A stretch of DNA of 47,481 nucleotides from an uncultured Burkholderiales bacterium (GTDB taxonomy: Bacteria; Pseudomonadota; Gammaproteobacteria; Burkholderiales; Burkholderiaceae_C), in the NCBI GenBank assembly GCA_903844825.1, contig CAIMVC010000043.1, positions 1 through 47,481 of the forward strand, given 5' to 3'. The notes beneath the pieces are model-generated. The model worked only from the letters and a program-made list of their open reading frames with translations. It was not told the origin of the DNA and ran no database searches. Shown here piece by piece: positions 9,615 to 19,058 of the stretch; within the stretch, counting starts at the first letter, position 1, and each line of letters begins with the position of its first letter. Both the position numbers and the translations under genes were made by a program.

Positions 9615-9629
9615 ATCCATCCGATGGAT
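9615..9629. promoter_or_regulatory. Palindrome ATCCATC-C-GATGGAT overlapping the annotated LysR start
   Basis: Perfect 7-1-7 inverted repeat, preceded by a related CCATGGAT at 9600-9607. Confidence 0.5.
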
Positions 9630-10568
9630 ATCAAGAACATGGATCTGAACCTGCTGGTGGTCTTTGCCGCAATGGTGGAGCAGCGCAGCGTGACCCGGGC
9701 CGCCGACACGCTGGGCCTGAGCCAGCCCGCCATGAGCGCAGCTGTGGCGCGCCTGCGCAAGCTCTTTGACGACCCGCTCTTTGTACGCTCCGGCTGGGAG
9801 ATGCAACCCACGCCCCGCGCCCTCGAACTGGCCGGGCCGGTGGGGCAAGTCGTCGAGACCATACGCACCGACATCTTGCAGCGTCTGAGCTTTGAGGCCG
9901 CAACCGCCAAACGCCGTTTCACGCTGGTCATGCCCGATATTGGCGAGGTCAATTTTTTGCCGCGCATTTTGAGCCATCTGGCCGTGCATGCGCCGCATAT
10001 CGACCTGCGCACCCTGGCGATGCCTCGCCACGCCGCTGCGTCGGTGCTCGAGTCCGGTGCGGCCGAGCTGGCGCTGGGCTACTTTCCCGACCTCAGAAAG
10101 CCCGGCTTCTACCAGCAAAAGCTGATCGACAACAAGCATGTGTGCATCGTGCGCAGCGCTCACCCGATTGCCGGGCCGCGCATCACGCAGGCGCAGTTTC
10201 TCGCGGCGTCCCATGCCGTGGTCAAGCCAGACGGGCGGGAGCACGTCTTTGAACAATTCCTGCAGGAAAAGGGCTTGCAGCGGCGCGTGGTGGTGGAGCT
10301 GTCTCACTTCATGAGCCTGCTGCCCATTGTTGAGAGTTCGGATCTGGTGGCCACGGTGCCGCAGGATCTGGCCGAATTTTTTGTCACGCACGGTCAGGTC
10401 CGGATGCTGCGCACACCCATCCGGCCACCCAAGATTGATGTTTTTTTGTTTTGGCATCAACGCTTTCAAAAGGACCCGGCGCATGTCTGGTTACGATCGG
10501 CCATCCATGGGGTTTTCACCAAGACAGCCAAAAGCGTCAATAGCGTCAAGAGCCTCACTAGCGCCTAG
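9624..10568 (+). CDS. LysR family transcriptional regulator
   Basis: MDLNLLVVFAAMVEQRSVTRAADTLGLSQPAMSAAVARLRKLFDDPLFVRSG; alternative start ATG at 9639. Confidence 0.92.
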   Translation: MDIKNMDLNLLVVFAAMVEQRSVTRAADTLGLSQPAMSAAVARLRKLFDDPLFVRSGWEMQPTPRALELAGPVGQVVETIRTDILQRLSFEAATAKRRFTLVMPDIGEVNFLPRILSHLAVHAPHIDLRTLAMPRHAAASVLESGAAELALGYFPDLRKPGFYQQKLIDNKHVCIVRSAHPIAGPRITQAQFLAASHAVVKPDGREHVFEQFLQEKGLQRRVVVELSHFMSLLPIVESSDLVATVPQDLAEFFVTHGQVRMLRTPIRPPKIDVFLFWHQRFQKDPAHVWLRSAIHGVFTKTAKSVNSVKSLTSA

Positions 10569-10643
10569 GGCGCAGGCGCTCATGGGTCTGAACGGCAGCA
10601 CACGGCGCGTCGGTCCCACCACCCGCCAATCAAAGGAGCCGAG

Positions 10644-12029
10644 ATGAATATTGCCTTTTTAGGCGCTGCCCGCGAGGTCACCGGCTCGTGCTATCTGGTC
10701 CAGACCACGCAATGCCGGTTTTTAATTGATTGCGGCATGACTCAAGGCTCACGCGAGTCCACCGAGCGCAACCGAAAGCCTTTTGGCTTTGACCCGCGCA
10801 GCATCGACTTTGTCCTGCTCACTCACGCCCACATCGACCACAGCGGTCTGCTGCCCAAACTCAGCCGCGAGGGCTACACCGGCCCCGTCTACACCACCGC
10901 CGCCAGCGCTGACCTGCTCGGCGTGATGCTGCCGGACGCTGGCCATATCCAGGAGATGGACGCCGAGCGCGCGCTGCGCAGACACCGGCCCAACCCGCAA
11001 CCGCCCATCTACACCGTGCAGGACGCGCGCGAATGCCTGCCGCAATTGCAGGCCGTGCGCTATGACCACCCCTTTTCGCCGCACCCGTCGGTGACATGCT
11101 GCTTTCGCGACGCGGGCCACATTCTGGGTTCGGCCATCCTCGAGATAGAGCTCACCGAAGGCGGCCAGACCCGCAAGCTGGTGGCCTCGGGCGACCTGGG
11201 CCAGCCGGGCCGCCCCATTCTGAAGGATCCAACGCGCATCTTGCGGGCCGACGTGTTGCTGATGGAATCCACCTACGGCGACCGCAACCACAAAGATTTG
11301 CCCAACACCCTCGACGAGCTGGTCAGCGTGGTTCAGGACACGCTGCTCAGGCGCAAGGGCAATGTCATCGTGCCGGCCTTTGCCGTCGGCCGCACCCAGG
11401 AGCTGATTTATCACCTGTTTCAGCTGACACGGCAAGGGCGGCTGCACGACCTGGACATCTTTATCGACTCGCCCATGGCCGTGGCGGTGACCAAAATCAC
11501 CCAGAAGCATTTTGAGCTGTTCGACGCCGAGGCGCGGCAGGTCACCGACTGGCGCGCCAGCAGTCCGAACCTGCCGCGCCTGCATTTTGTGGCCGACGTG
11601 ACCGAGTCCATGGCCCTGAACCAGCGGCAGTCGGGCGCCATCATCATTTCAGCCAGCGGCATGTGCGACGCCGGACGCATCAAGCATCACCTCTTGCACA
11701 ACCTCGGGCGCAGCCAATGCAGCGTCCTGATCACCGGCTACCAGGCCGGCGGCACGCTGGGTCGGCGCTTGGTCGATGGCGAGAAGCTGGTGCGGATATT
11801 TGGCGAGGACGTGGCCGTTCGCGCCTCCATTCACACCCTGGGCGGCTTTTCCGCCCATGCGGATCAGCACGCCTTGCTGGGCTGGGCCGCAGGCTTTGAG
11901 CAAGCGCCGGGCCGAACCTTTATCGTCCACGGTGAAGTCAAGGCCGCCAACGACCTGGCACAAGCCCTGCGCAGCCAGTTGCACTGGCGGGTCGACGTCC
12001 CTGAAATCGGTCAACGCTACGAACTCTGA
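10644..12029 (+). CDS. MBL fold metallo-hydrolase with beta-CASP / RNA-specificity domain
   Basis: LTHAHIDHSGLLPKL, DAGHILGSAILEI, STYGDRNHKD, SASGMCDAGRIKHHL, IHTLGGFSAHADQ. Confidence 0.92.
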   Translation: MNIAFLGAAREVTGSCYLVQTTQCRFLIDCGMTQGSRESTERNRKPFGFDPRSIDFVLLTHAHIDHSGLLPKLSREGYTGPVYTTAASADLLGVMLPDAGHIQEMDAERALRRHRPNPQPPIYTVQDARECLPQLQAVRYDHPFSPHPSVTCCFRDAGHILGSAILEIELTEGGQTRKLVASGDLGQPGRPILKDPTRILRADVLLMESTYGDRNHKDLPNTLDELVSVVQDTLLRRKGNVIVPAFAVGRTQELIYHLFQLTRQGRLHDLDIFIDSPMAVAVTKITQKHFELFDAEARQVTDWRASSPNLPRLHFVADVTESMALNQRQSGAIIISASGMCDAGRIKHHLLHNLGRSQCSVLITGYQAGGTLGRRLVDGEKLVRIFGEDVAVRASIHTLGGFSAHADQHALLGWAAGFEQAPGRTFIVHGEVKAANDLAQALRSQLHWRVDVPEIGQRYEL

Positions 12030-12038
12030 AACGCGGTG

Positions 12039-14861
12039 TCATGGCCAGCCCCAGCGTCGCCGGTAGATGCCTTTCATGGCCTGTGTCAGTGCCATGTAGC
12101 CCAGCAGGATCAGCGGCAGAAACAAGAAGTACTGCGCGGGCAAGTGCTGCAGGCCAAAATAGGGCGCCAGTGGCCCCATCGGCAAAAATATGCCCAGCGC
12201 CATCACGGCCACTGTCATCACCACCAGTGGCGCAGCCGCCCGGCTCTGGATGAAAGGCAAACGGGGCGTGCGCACCATGTGCACCACCAGGGTCTGCGTC
12301 AGCAAACCCACCACAAACCAGCCCGACTGGAACAAGCCCTGCTGCTGCGGGGTATCGGCTTTGAAGACAAACCACATCATGGCGAAGGTCGTCAGGTCAA
12401 AGACCGAGCTGATCGGCCCGAAAAAAAGCATGAAATGTCCAATATCGCCCGCCTGCCAGCGCAGCGGCTGGCGTAGCAAATCCTCGTCGACGTGATCAAA
12501 GGCAATCGCTGTCTGCGACACGTCGTAGACCAGGTTTTGCAGCAGCAACTGCACCGGCAACATCGGTAAAAATGGCAGGAACAAGGAGGCAACGAGCATC
12601 GACAGCACGTTGCCGAAGTTGGAGCTGGTGGTCATCAGGAGGTACTTGAGCATGTTGGCAAATGTCCGCCGCCCCTCGCGCACGCCCTCTTGCAGGACCA
12701 TCAGACTTTTCTCCAGAAGAATGATGTCGGCCGCCTCCCTGGCAATGTCGACCGCGGTGTCCACCGATATGCCGATGTCGGCCATGCGCAGTGCCGGTGC
12801 ATCATTGATGCCATCGCCCATGAAACCCACCACATGGCCATTGGCTTTGAGCAAACGCACGATGCGCTCTTTGTCCAGTGGCGTCAGCCGGGCGAACACA
12901 TTGGCTTTCTCCAGCACCGGCGCCAGTTCGGCGTCACTCAGGCGCGCCACCTCGGCGCCTGTCAGCAGGCCATGCTCGGGCAGACCCACTTCACGGCAAA
13001 TCTTGGCGGTGACGCGGTCGTTGTCGCCGCTGAGCACCTTGACCTGCACCCCCAGCTCTTGCAGAGCCTTGAGCGCAGGCGTGGTCGAGTCCTTGGGCGG
13101 ATCAAGAAAGGCCACATAGCCGCTGAGCACGAGATCCCGCTCGTCGGCCACGCTGTACACGCTTTGCGTGGGTGGCAGCACCTTGGATGCCACCGCCACC
13201 ACCCGCAAACCGGCGTCGTTGTAGCTGCTGGTCAGGCTGCGGATGCGTGTCAGCCGCTCGGGCGTGAGCGGCTCATCGCCCTGCCCCTCCCGGACCCGGT
13301 TGCAGACCGTCAAAATCTCGTCAAGCGCACCCTTGGTGATCAGCAGATGGCGCTGGTCACGCTCGGCCACCACCACCGACATGCGACGGCGATTGAAGTC
13401 GAACGGAATTTCGTCGACCTTGCTGTAGGCCGTGGCCAGTTCCAGCACGCTGTGCATTTCCACGTGCTGCAAGACTGCTACGTCCAGCAGGTTCTGCAGA
13501 CCGGTCTGGTAGTAACTGTTGAGGTAGGCCAGCGCCAGCACCTGGTCGCTCTCCTGGCCCCAGGCGTCCACATGCCGGTACAAAAAGATCTTGTCCTGGG
13601 TGAGGGTTCCGGTCTTGTCGGTACACAAAACATCCATGGCGCCAAAGGTCTGAATGGCGTCAAGCCGTTTGACAATCACCTTCTTGCGCGACAAAAAAAC
13701 TGCGCCCCGGCCCAGCGTCGACGTCACGATCATGGGCAGCATCTCCGGGGCCAGCCCGACTGCAATCGACACGGCAAAGAGCATCGAGGCCATCCAGTCA
13801 CCCTTGGTCAGTCCATTGATCAACAACAGCACCGGCACCATGATCAGCATCATGCGAATGAGCAACCAGCTGACTTGATTCAGACCCAGCGTCAACGCAG
13901 AAGCCGGGCCCTCGGCCTGCGCCAAGCGCCCTGCCAGCGCACCAAAGTAGGTGCGCCTGCCGGTATTCACCACCAGGGCAAAGGCCGAGCCGGACAACAC
14001 GTGGGTGCCCATGAAAAGCAGGTTGTCCAAGGCCAGCGGATTGACAAGGTCGGCCGGACGCGGATGGGCAAACTTTTCGACCGGTGCCGACTCGCCCGTC
14101 ATGGCCGACTGCGAAACAAACAAGTCCCTGGCACCCAGCACCCGGCAGTCAGCCGGGATCATGTCGCCGGCTGACAACTTGACCACATCGCCCGGCACCA
14201 ACTGGGCCAGGGGAATGTCCACCAGGTCAGCCGGCTGGACTGGCGCCACCGTCGGGTCCGGGCGGTCCTGATTCTGTCCCTGCACCGACGCGGCCCGCAC
14301 AGGCGGGCGGCAGACCCTGGCGGTGGTGCTGACCATGGCCTTGAGCGCATCGGCCGAGTGTGCGGCGCGCGCCTCTTGCCAATAACGCAGCGAGGTCGCC
14401 AGCACGACCATGGAGCCAATCATGGCGGCGGCCTTGAGGTCCTGGGTCAACCAGGACACCAGCGCCAGCGCGCTGAGCAACAGGTTGAACGGGTTGCTGT
14501 AACTGTGCCAGAGGTGCGCCCACCAGCGCATGGGCCGGTCACGCTCGACCTCATTGGACCCGACCCGGCGCCGGATGGCTGCGGCCTGCGCTGGCGTCAA
14601 GCCACTGGCCCGGCTGCCCAGTTGCGCCAGCGCCGCTTCGGGGCTGCCAGCCGACGCCGCCAGCAGCGCCGCCCCCACCGACTCGGGCAGGTCGCGGCTG
14701 ACGCCGCTTTGCACAACACCCTGAAGAACCGGGTGCCGATGAAAATGCCGATGGAAATGCCGCGGCAGGTAACGAGTGCGGAACACGCTGGCAAGAAGGC
14801 GCGCGACAAGGCTCCTGAGCCTCTCGATGTGCCAGCTTTGGGTTTCTTTGGTTTTTTGCAC
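12039..14861 (-). CDS. mgtA: Magnesium-translocating P-type ATPase (MgtA/MgtB type)
   Basis: DVLCTDKTGTLTQDKI phosphorylation motif, MTGES, GDGINDAPALRMADIGISVD. Start uncertain: ORF is open to 15050; a GTG at 14861 (VQKTKETQSWHIERLRSL) gives the expected size. Confidence 0.9.
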   Translation of the reverse strand: MQKTKETQSWHIERLRSLVARLLASVFRTRYLPRHFHRHFHRHPVLQGVVQSGVSRDLPESVGAALLAASAGSPEAALAQLGSRASGLTPAQAAAIRRRVGSNEVERDRPMRWWAHLWHSYSNPFNLLLSALALVSWLTQDLKAAAMIGSMVVLATSLRYWQEARAAHSADALKAMVSTTARVCRPPVRAASVQGQNQDRPDPTVAPVQPADLVDIPLAQLVPGDVVKLSAGDMIPADCRVLGARDLFVSQSAMTGESAPVEKFAHPRPADLVNPLALDNLLFMGTHVLSGSAFALVVNTGRRTYFGALAGRLAQAEGPASALTLGLNQVSWLLIRMMLIMVPVLLLINGLTKGDWMASMLFAVSIAVGLAPEMLPMIVTSTLGRGAVFLSRKKVIVKRLDAIQTFGAMDVLCTDKTGTLTQDKIFLYRHVDAWGQESDQVLALAYLNSYYQTGLQNLLDVAVLQHVEMHSVLELATAYSKVDEIPFDFNRRRMSVVVAERDQRHLLITKGALDEILTVCNRVREGQGDEPLTPERLTRIRSLTSSYNDAGLRVVAVASKVLPPTQSVYSVADERDLVLSGYVAFLDPPKDSTTPALKALQELGVQVKVLSGDNDRVTAKICREVGLPEHGLLTGAEVARLSDAELAPVLEKANVFARLTPLDKERIVRLLKANGHVVGFMGDGINDAPALRMADIGISVDTAVDIAREAADIILLEKSLMVLQEGVREGRRTFANMLKYLLMTTSSNFGNVLSMLVASLFLPFLPMLPVQLLLQNLVYDVSQTAIAFDHVDEDLLRQPLRWQAGDIGHFMLFFGPISSVFDLTTFAMMWFVFKADTPQQQGLFQSGWFVVGLLTQTLVVHMVRTPRLPFIQSRAAAPLVVMTVAVMALGIFLPMGPLAPYFGLQHLPAQYFLFLPLILLGYMALTQAMKGIYRRRWGWP

Positions 14862-15196
14862 TTTTGAATTGACCGCGCCCGAACAAGCAGCCTGATCGAA
14901 GGAACCCGGTCGTTGAAGGTCGCGCCTGCCAGGTGCTTTGTCAAGCGCGGCAGCCATCGAAAATTGCCCACAGCGCGGCGCCAGGCACCTTGCAAGCCGG
15001 GCCATGGCAGCCTGGCCGGGGCATTGGACGCCTGGGCGACGCGACCACACAATTTAACGGCCCTCCCCGGGTTTCCTCGGGGTCTTTTGCACTTGTCAAC
15101 GAAGGTCAGCTGGTTTACCTTCGGCATCAAGTTAGTTCAATAGAGAAAGCGATACGAGCCGTACCCCTTCGGTTGGCTTGGAGCCAGGAGACACAC

Positions 15197-15739
15197 TTGA
15201 GTCATTCGACCGCACCCGACGACGCCCGCCCGCCGGCAAACCCCGCATCGCCCAGCCAGACCACACCTGGCTCGTCGGCATCGCCAGCCTCCGACTTGTG
15301 TGGCGTCTGGCAGCTGGTGCGCTGGGAAATAGCCTACAGCGACGACCGACCGCCAAGCCACCCTTTCGGGCCTGACGCGACCGGTTTGATTCAGTACACC
15401 ACTGACGGCGGTATGTCCGCCTGCATCGCGCGGGCGGCCCGCCCACCCCTGTCCAGCGACAGCGTGCGGCATGCGCCCGAGGCAGAGCGGCTGTCCGCCT
15501 TCGAAAGCTATTTTCAATACGCAGGCAGCTACTTCGTGCGCGAGCACGAGGGGCGCTGGCAAGTAGTGCACCAGGTCAGCCACGCGCTGAACCCCAACTT
15601 CGTGGGCACCGACCAGGTTCGAAACATGGACTTCGACCGGCTAGGGGGCCTGACGCTGTCGGCCTCTGACGCCTTGCCCGGTGCCGCTGGCGTGGTCCGC
15701 CATCACCGCCTGATCTGGCAGAAAAAGACTGCGCCATGA
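15197..15739 (+). CDS. Lipocalin-like domain protein
   Basis: LCGVWQLVRWEIAYSDDRPPSHPFGPDATGLIQYTTDGGMSACIAR; TTG start at 15197 preceded by CCAGGAG. The longer ORF from 14933 is less likely. Confidence 0.75.
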   Translation: MSHSTAPDDARPPANPASPSQTTPGSSASPASDLCGVWQLVRWEIAYSDDRPPSHPFGPDATGLIQYTTDGGMSACIARAARPPLSSDSVRHAPEAERLSAFESYFQYAGSYFVREHEGRWQVVHQVSHALNPNFVGTDQVRNMDFDRLGGLTLSASDALPGAAGVVRHHRLIWQKKTAP

Positions 15740-17433
15740 GCCTCTTTAAAAAGCATGAGGCCTTGCTCGACCGAGCGCGCACGGCCTGCCGCGAGCGCCA
15801 CTGCTGGAGCCCGTTCCCGGACATGCCCGGCAAGTACCCCAATGCCGAAGCCGCACAGGCCGCCGGGCTGCGCGCCTTTGAATCGCACCTGCCCGCGGCC
15901 GGTCAGCGCAGCCGTTTTGCCCTGGAGCAACCTGGCACTGTGGGCGTGCTGGGGGAGGAAATATCGCCCTACACCCAGCAAGCACTGAACATCGACTACC
16001 CGCAGGCCGACGTCGATGTGCTGTTCGAGGCGGCCAGCGTCGCCATGTCAGGCTGGGCGCAGGCCAGCATCGACACCCGTCTGGGCGTGCTCATGGAAGT
16101 GCTTGACGCGATCTACCGTGAGCATCTTTTTGAAGTCGCCCACGCCGTCATGCACACTGCCGGGCAAAGCTACAACATGGCCTATGCCGGTTCGGGCGTG
16201 AATGCGCTGGACCGCGGCATCGAGGCGTTGGTCTATGCCGAGCAGGCCATGCGCAGCGTCACGACCCAGGCCCACTGGCAGCGCCCCTTTGGCAAGGAGC
16301 TGATCTCGCTGGACAAGACCTATCGCCTGGTGCCACGCGGCACCGCCGTGTGCTTTACCTGCGCAAGTTTTCCGACCTGGAACGCCTGGCCCTCGATGAT
16401 GGCCAGCCTGGCCACCGGCAACGCTGTCATCGTCAAGCCGCATCCGGCCACGGTGCTGCCCATGGCCATCAGCGTGCGGGTGTTCAGGCAGGTCCTGCAA
16501 GCCGCGGGCTTCGACCCCAACCTGGTCACACTGGCGCTGGACAGCAGCGCCGAGCCCATCGGCAAGCTGCTGGTGACGCACCCGCGCACCGCCATCGTCG
16601 ACTTCACGGGCAGTGTGCAGTTTGGTCAATGGGTCGAGCGCAACGCCTACCCGGCGCTGTGTTTTACCGAAACCGCCGGCTGCAATACCGTGGTGCTGGA
16701 ATCTTCCGATGACCTGGACGCCGCCCTGCGCAGCCTGGCCACCACCTTGTGCATGTTCAGCGCCCAGATGTGCACCAGCCCGCAAAATATTTACGTGCCC
16801 CGCCAGGGCGTGCGCACGCCGGCCGGGCTGGTGTCATTTGACGAGGTCGCCAGGCGCCTGGCGAATGCAGTCGAGGCCCTGACGGCCGACCCCAAGAAGG
16901 CGGCCATGATCTTGGCGACCATTCAGTCCGCGCAGACCCTGGCGCTGCTGGACCGCCTGAGCGCTGACGGGCAAGCCCGCGGCGCCGTGTTGCTGGCGCC
17001 CAAAAGCTACCCGCACCCCGAGTTCCCGCAGGCCCGCACCAGCACCCCTTTGATGCTCAAACTGAGCACGGCAGAGCGCGCCTGGTACGCCGGTGAAAAA
17101 TTCGGCCCGATCAGTTTTGTGATTGCCTGTGACAGCGCGGACGACGCGCTGGCACAGGCCAGCGCCGACGTCAGGGAGTTTGGCGGTCTGACGGCTTTTT
17201 TGTATTCGGACGACGAAGACTTTATTGCCCGGGCCGAAACGGCTTACGCTCGCGCCGGCGCACAGTTGACGATCAACCTCACCGGGCCGATGCCATTGAA
17301 TTTTGCAGCCGCCTACAGCGACTACCACGTCACCGGGCTCAACGGCGCCGGCAACGCCAGCCTGACCAACCTGGCTTTTGTGGCCAGTCGGTTTTGCATC
17401 ACGCAGTCGCGCCGGCCGCGCCCAGTGGGCTGA
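15736..17433 (+). CDS. paaN: PaaN-like aldehyde dehydrogenase (phenylacetic acid degradation protein PaaN family)
   Basis: N-terminal LFKKHEALLDRARTACRERHCWSPFPDMPGKYPNAEAAQAAG; ALDH core FTCASFPTWNAWPSMMASLATGNAVIVKPHPATVLPMA, MCTSPQNIYVP. ATGA overlap with the upstream stop. Confidence 0.85.
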   Translation: MSLFKKHEALLDRARTACRERHCWSPFPDMPGKYPNAEAAQAAGLRAFESHLPAAGQRSRFALEQPGTVGVLGEEISPYTQQALNIDYPQADVDVLFEAASVAMSGWAQASIDTRLGVLMEVLDAIYREHLFEVAHAVMHTAGQSYNMAYAGSGVNALDRGIEALVYAEQAMRSVTTQAHWQRPFGKELISLDKTYRLVPRGTAVCFTCASFPTWNAWPSMMASLATGNAVIVKPHPATVLPMAISVRVFRQVLQAAGFDPNLVTLALDSSAEPIGKLLVTHPRTAIVDFTGSVQFGQWVERNAYPALCFTETAGCNTVVLESSDDLDAALRSLATTLCMFSAQMCTSPQNIYVPRQGVRTPAGLVSFDEVARRLANAVEALTADPKKAAMILATIQSAQTLALLDRLSADGQARGAVLLAPKSYPHPEFPQARTSTPLMLKLSTAERAWYAGEKFGPISFVIACDSADDALAQASADVREFGGLTAFLYSDDEDFIARAETAYARAGAQLTINLTGPMPLNFAAAYSDYHVTGLNGAGNASLTNLAFVASRFCITQSRRPRPVG

Positions 17434-17498
17434 TCCCGGAGCGCATGGGCCTTGCTTGAATCTCTTTGACCTTCACTTGACCAACTCAGGAGTACGCC

Positions 17499-18944
17499 AT
17501 GGGCATCAACGAAATCAAGGTATTGACGGGCGGCTTTGCCCCCGTGCAGCACGAAATGACCATCGACCTGACCGACGTCGAGGGCGAAATTCCAAAGGAC
17601 CTGACCGGCATGTACGTGCGCAACGGCCCGAACCGCCGCTTTGAAGCCGGTGGCCGCTACCACTGGTTTGACGGTGATGGCATGCTGCACGCCGTGCGCT
17701 TCGAGGGCGGTCGCGCCCAATATCAAAACCGATGGGTCATGACCGCCGGTCTGCAAGAAGAGCTGGCCGCCGGCCAGGCCCTGTGGCAAGGCATCAAGGA
17801 TCCCCCACGCAAGGACCGGCCCGATGCGCCCCTGAAAAACACCTCCAACACCGACGTGAAGTTCTACGCCGGACACCTGGTGTCCATGTGGTACCTCGGC
17901 GGCGCGGTGTACCAGGTGCGTCCTGGCGATTTGTCGACCGTCGGAAAGCTCGAGTTTGACCCGCGCATGCAAGGCCTGCCCGTGTCGGCGCACTCCAAGG
18001 TCGATGAGCGCACTGGCGAGTTCTTGTTCTTCGCCTATGGCAAGCAGAGCCCTTACATGCACTACGGCGTGATGGACAAGGCCGGCGCACTCAAGACCTT
18101 CATGCCCGTGCAACTGCCGGGCCCGCGGCTGCCCCACGACATGGCGATCACGCCCAACTACAGCATCGTGCACGACTTGCCGCTGTTTTATGACATGGAC
18201 GCTTTTGCCGCCGGCCGCCACAAGCTCAAGTTCTATCACGAGACACCCTCGCGCTTTGGCGTGATTCCCCGTCACGGCACGCCCGAGCAGATCCGCTGGT
18301 TCGAAGCCAGCCCGACCTACATGTACCACGTCTCCAACGCCTGGGAAGAAGACGACGGCCAGGGCGGTACCGAGATCGTCATGACCGGCACCCCCTTCAG
18401 GCTGCCACGCGACTGGCGCGGCCAGGTCGATGTCGAGCGTTTCCCCAAGATGCTGGCCAACCTCGAAAATGACTTCATGTTCTACGAGTGGCGCTTTAAC
18501 TTGCGCACCGGACAGACCCGAGAGCGGGTGATCGACGACATCATCAACCAAGAGTTTCCGGTCATCAACTCGTGGCAACAGGGCTACAAGACCCGCTATT
18601 CGTGGAACCTCCTGATGGGCCGCAGCGAACGTCCGGAAGAGCCCCGCTTTTGCGGCTTCGCCCGCTACGACCTGCAGCGCAACAGCTGCACGACCTACCA
18701 TGAAGGCGTCGACAAATGGTTCAGCGAAGCCCCATTCGCGCCGCGTGACAACTGGCAGGAAGAAGACGACGGCTACCTGGTCGGCTTCATGTGGGACGAC
18801 CAGCAAAAAGCCTCGTTCGTCACCATCTTCGACGCCAAGGACATCAGCCGGGGGCCGGTGGCACGCATCCGCATGCCCCAGCGCGTGCCCAACGGCTTTC
18901 ATGCCACCTGGGTCAGCGGCGAGCGTCTGGCGCGCGGCTACTAA
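17499..18944 (+). CDS. Carotenoid/stilbene cleavage oxygenase (RPE65/lignostilbene dioxygenase superfamily)
   Basis: GMYVRNGPNRRF...YHWFDGDGMLHAVRF; four candidate Fe(II) His: PVSAHSKVD, RLPHDMAIT, YMYHVSNAW, GFHATWV. Confidence 0.93.
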   Translation: MGINEIKVLTGGFAPVQHEMTIDLTDVEGEIPKDLTGMYVRNGPNRRFEAGGRYHWFDGDGMLHAVRFEGGRAQYQNRWVMTAGLQEELAAGQALWQGIKDPPRKDRPDAPLKNTSNTDVKFYAGHLVSMWYLGGAVYQVRPGDLSTVGKLEFDPRMQGLPVSAHSKVDERTGEFLFFAYGKQSPYMHYGVMDKAGALKTFMPVQLPGPRLPHDMAITPNYSIVHDLPLFYDMDAFAAGRHKLKFYHETPSRFGVIPRHGTPEQIRWFEASPTYMYHVSNAWEEDDGQGGTEIVMTGTPFRLPRDWRGQVDVERFPKMLANLENDFMFYEWRFNLRTGQTRERVIDDIINQEFPVINSWQQGYKTRYSWNLLMGRSERPEEPRFCGFARYDLQRNSCTTYHEGVDKWFSEAPFAPRDNWQEEDDGYLVGFMWDDQQKASFVTIFDAKDISRGPVARIRMPQRVPNGFHATWVSGERLARGY

Positions 18945-19058
18945 AGTAGGACGCAAGCCAGGCATGGCCCTCTTGACCCACGCATCCAGGCAAAACACAA
19001 GCCGTGGCTGCAGCACCCTGACAGGCCTCGGTTCTGACCAGCGCTCGGGTGGCAAGGC

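Noticed and set aside
12690-14174. 494-aa plus-strand ORF
   Set aside because: Antisense to mgtA, which carries P-type ATPase motifs; His/Gln-rich shadow ORF.
15069-15096. CCCCGGGTTTCCTCGGGGTCTTTT as mgtA leader/riboswitch
   Set aside because: A short terminator-like hairpin exists, but it is on the strand opposite mgtA and no Mg2+-sensing leader architecture could be supported.
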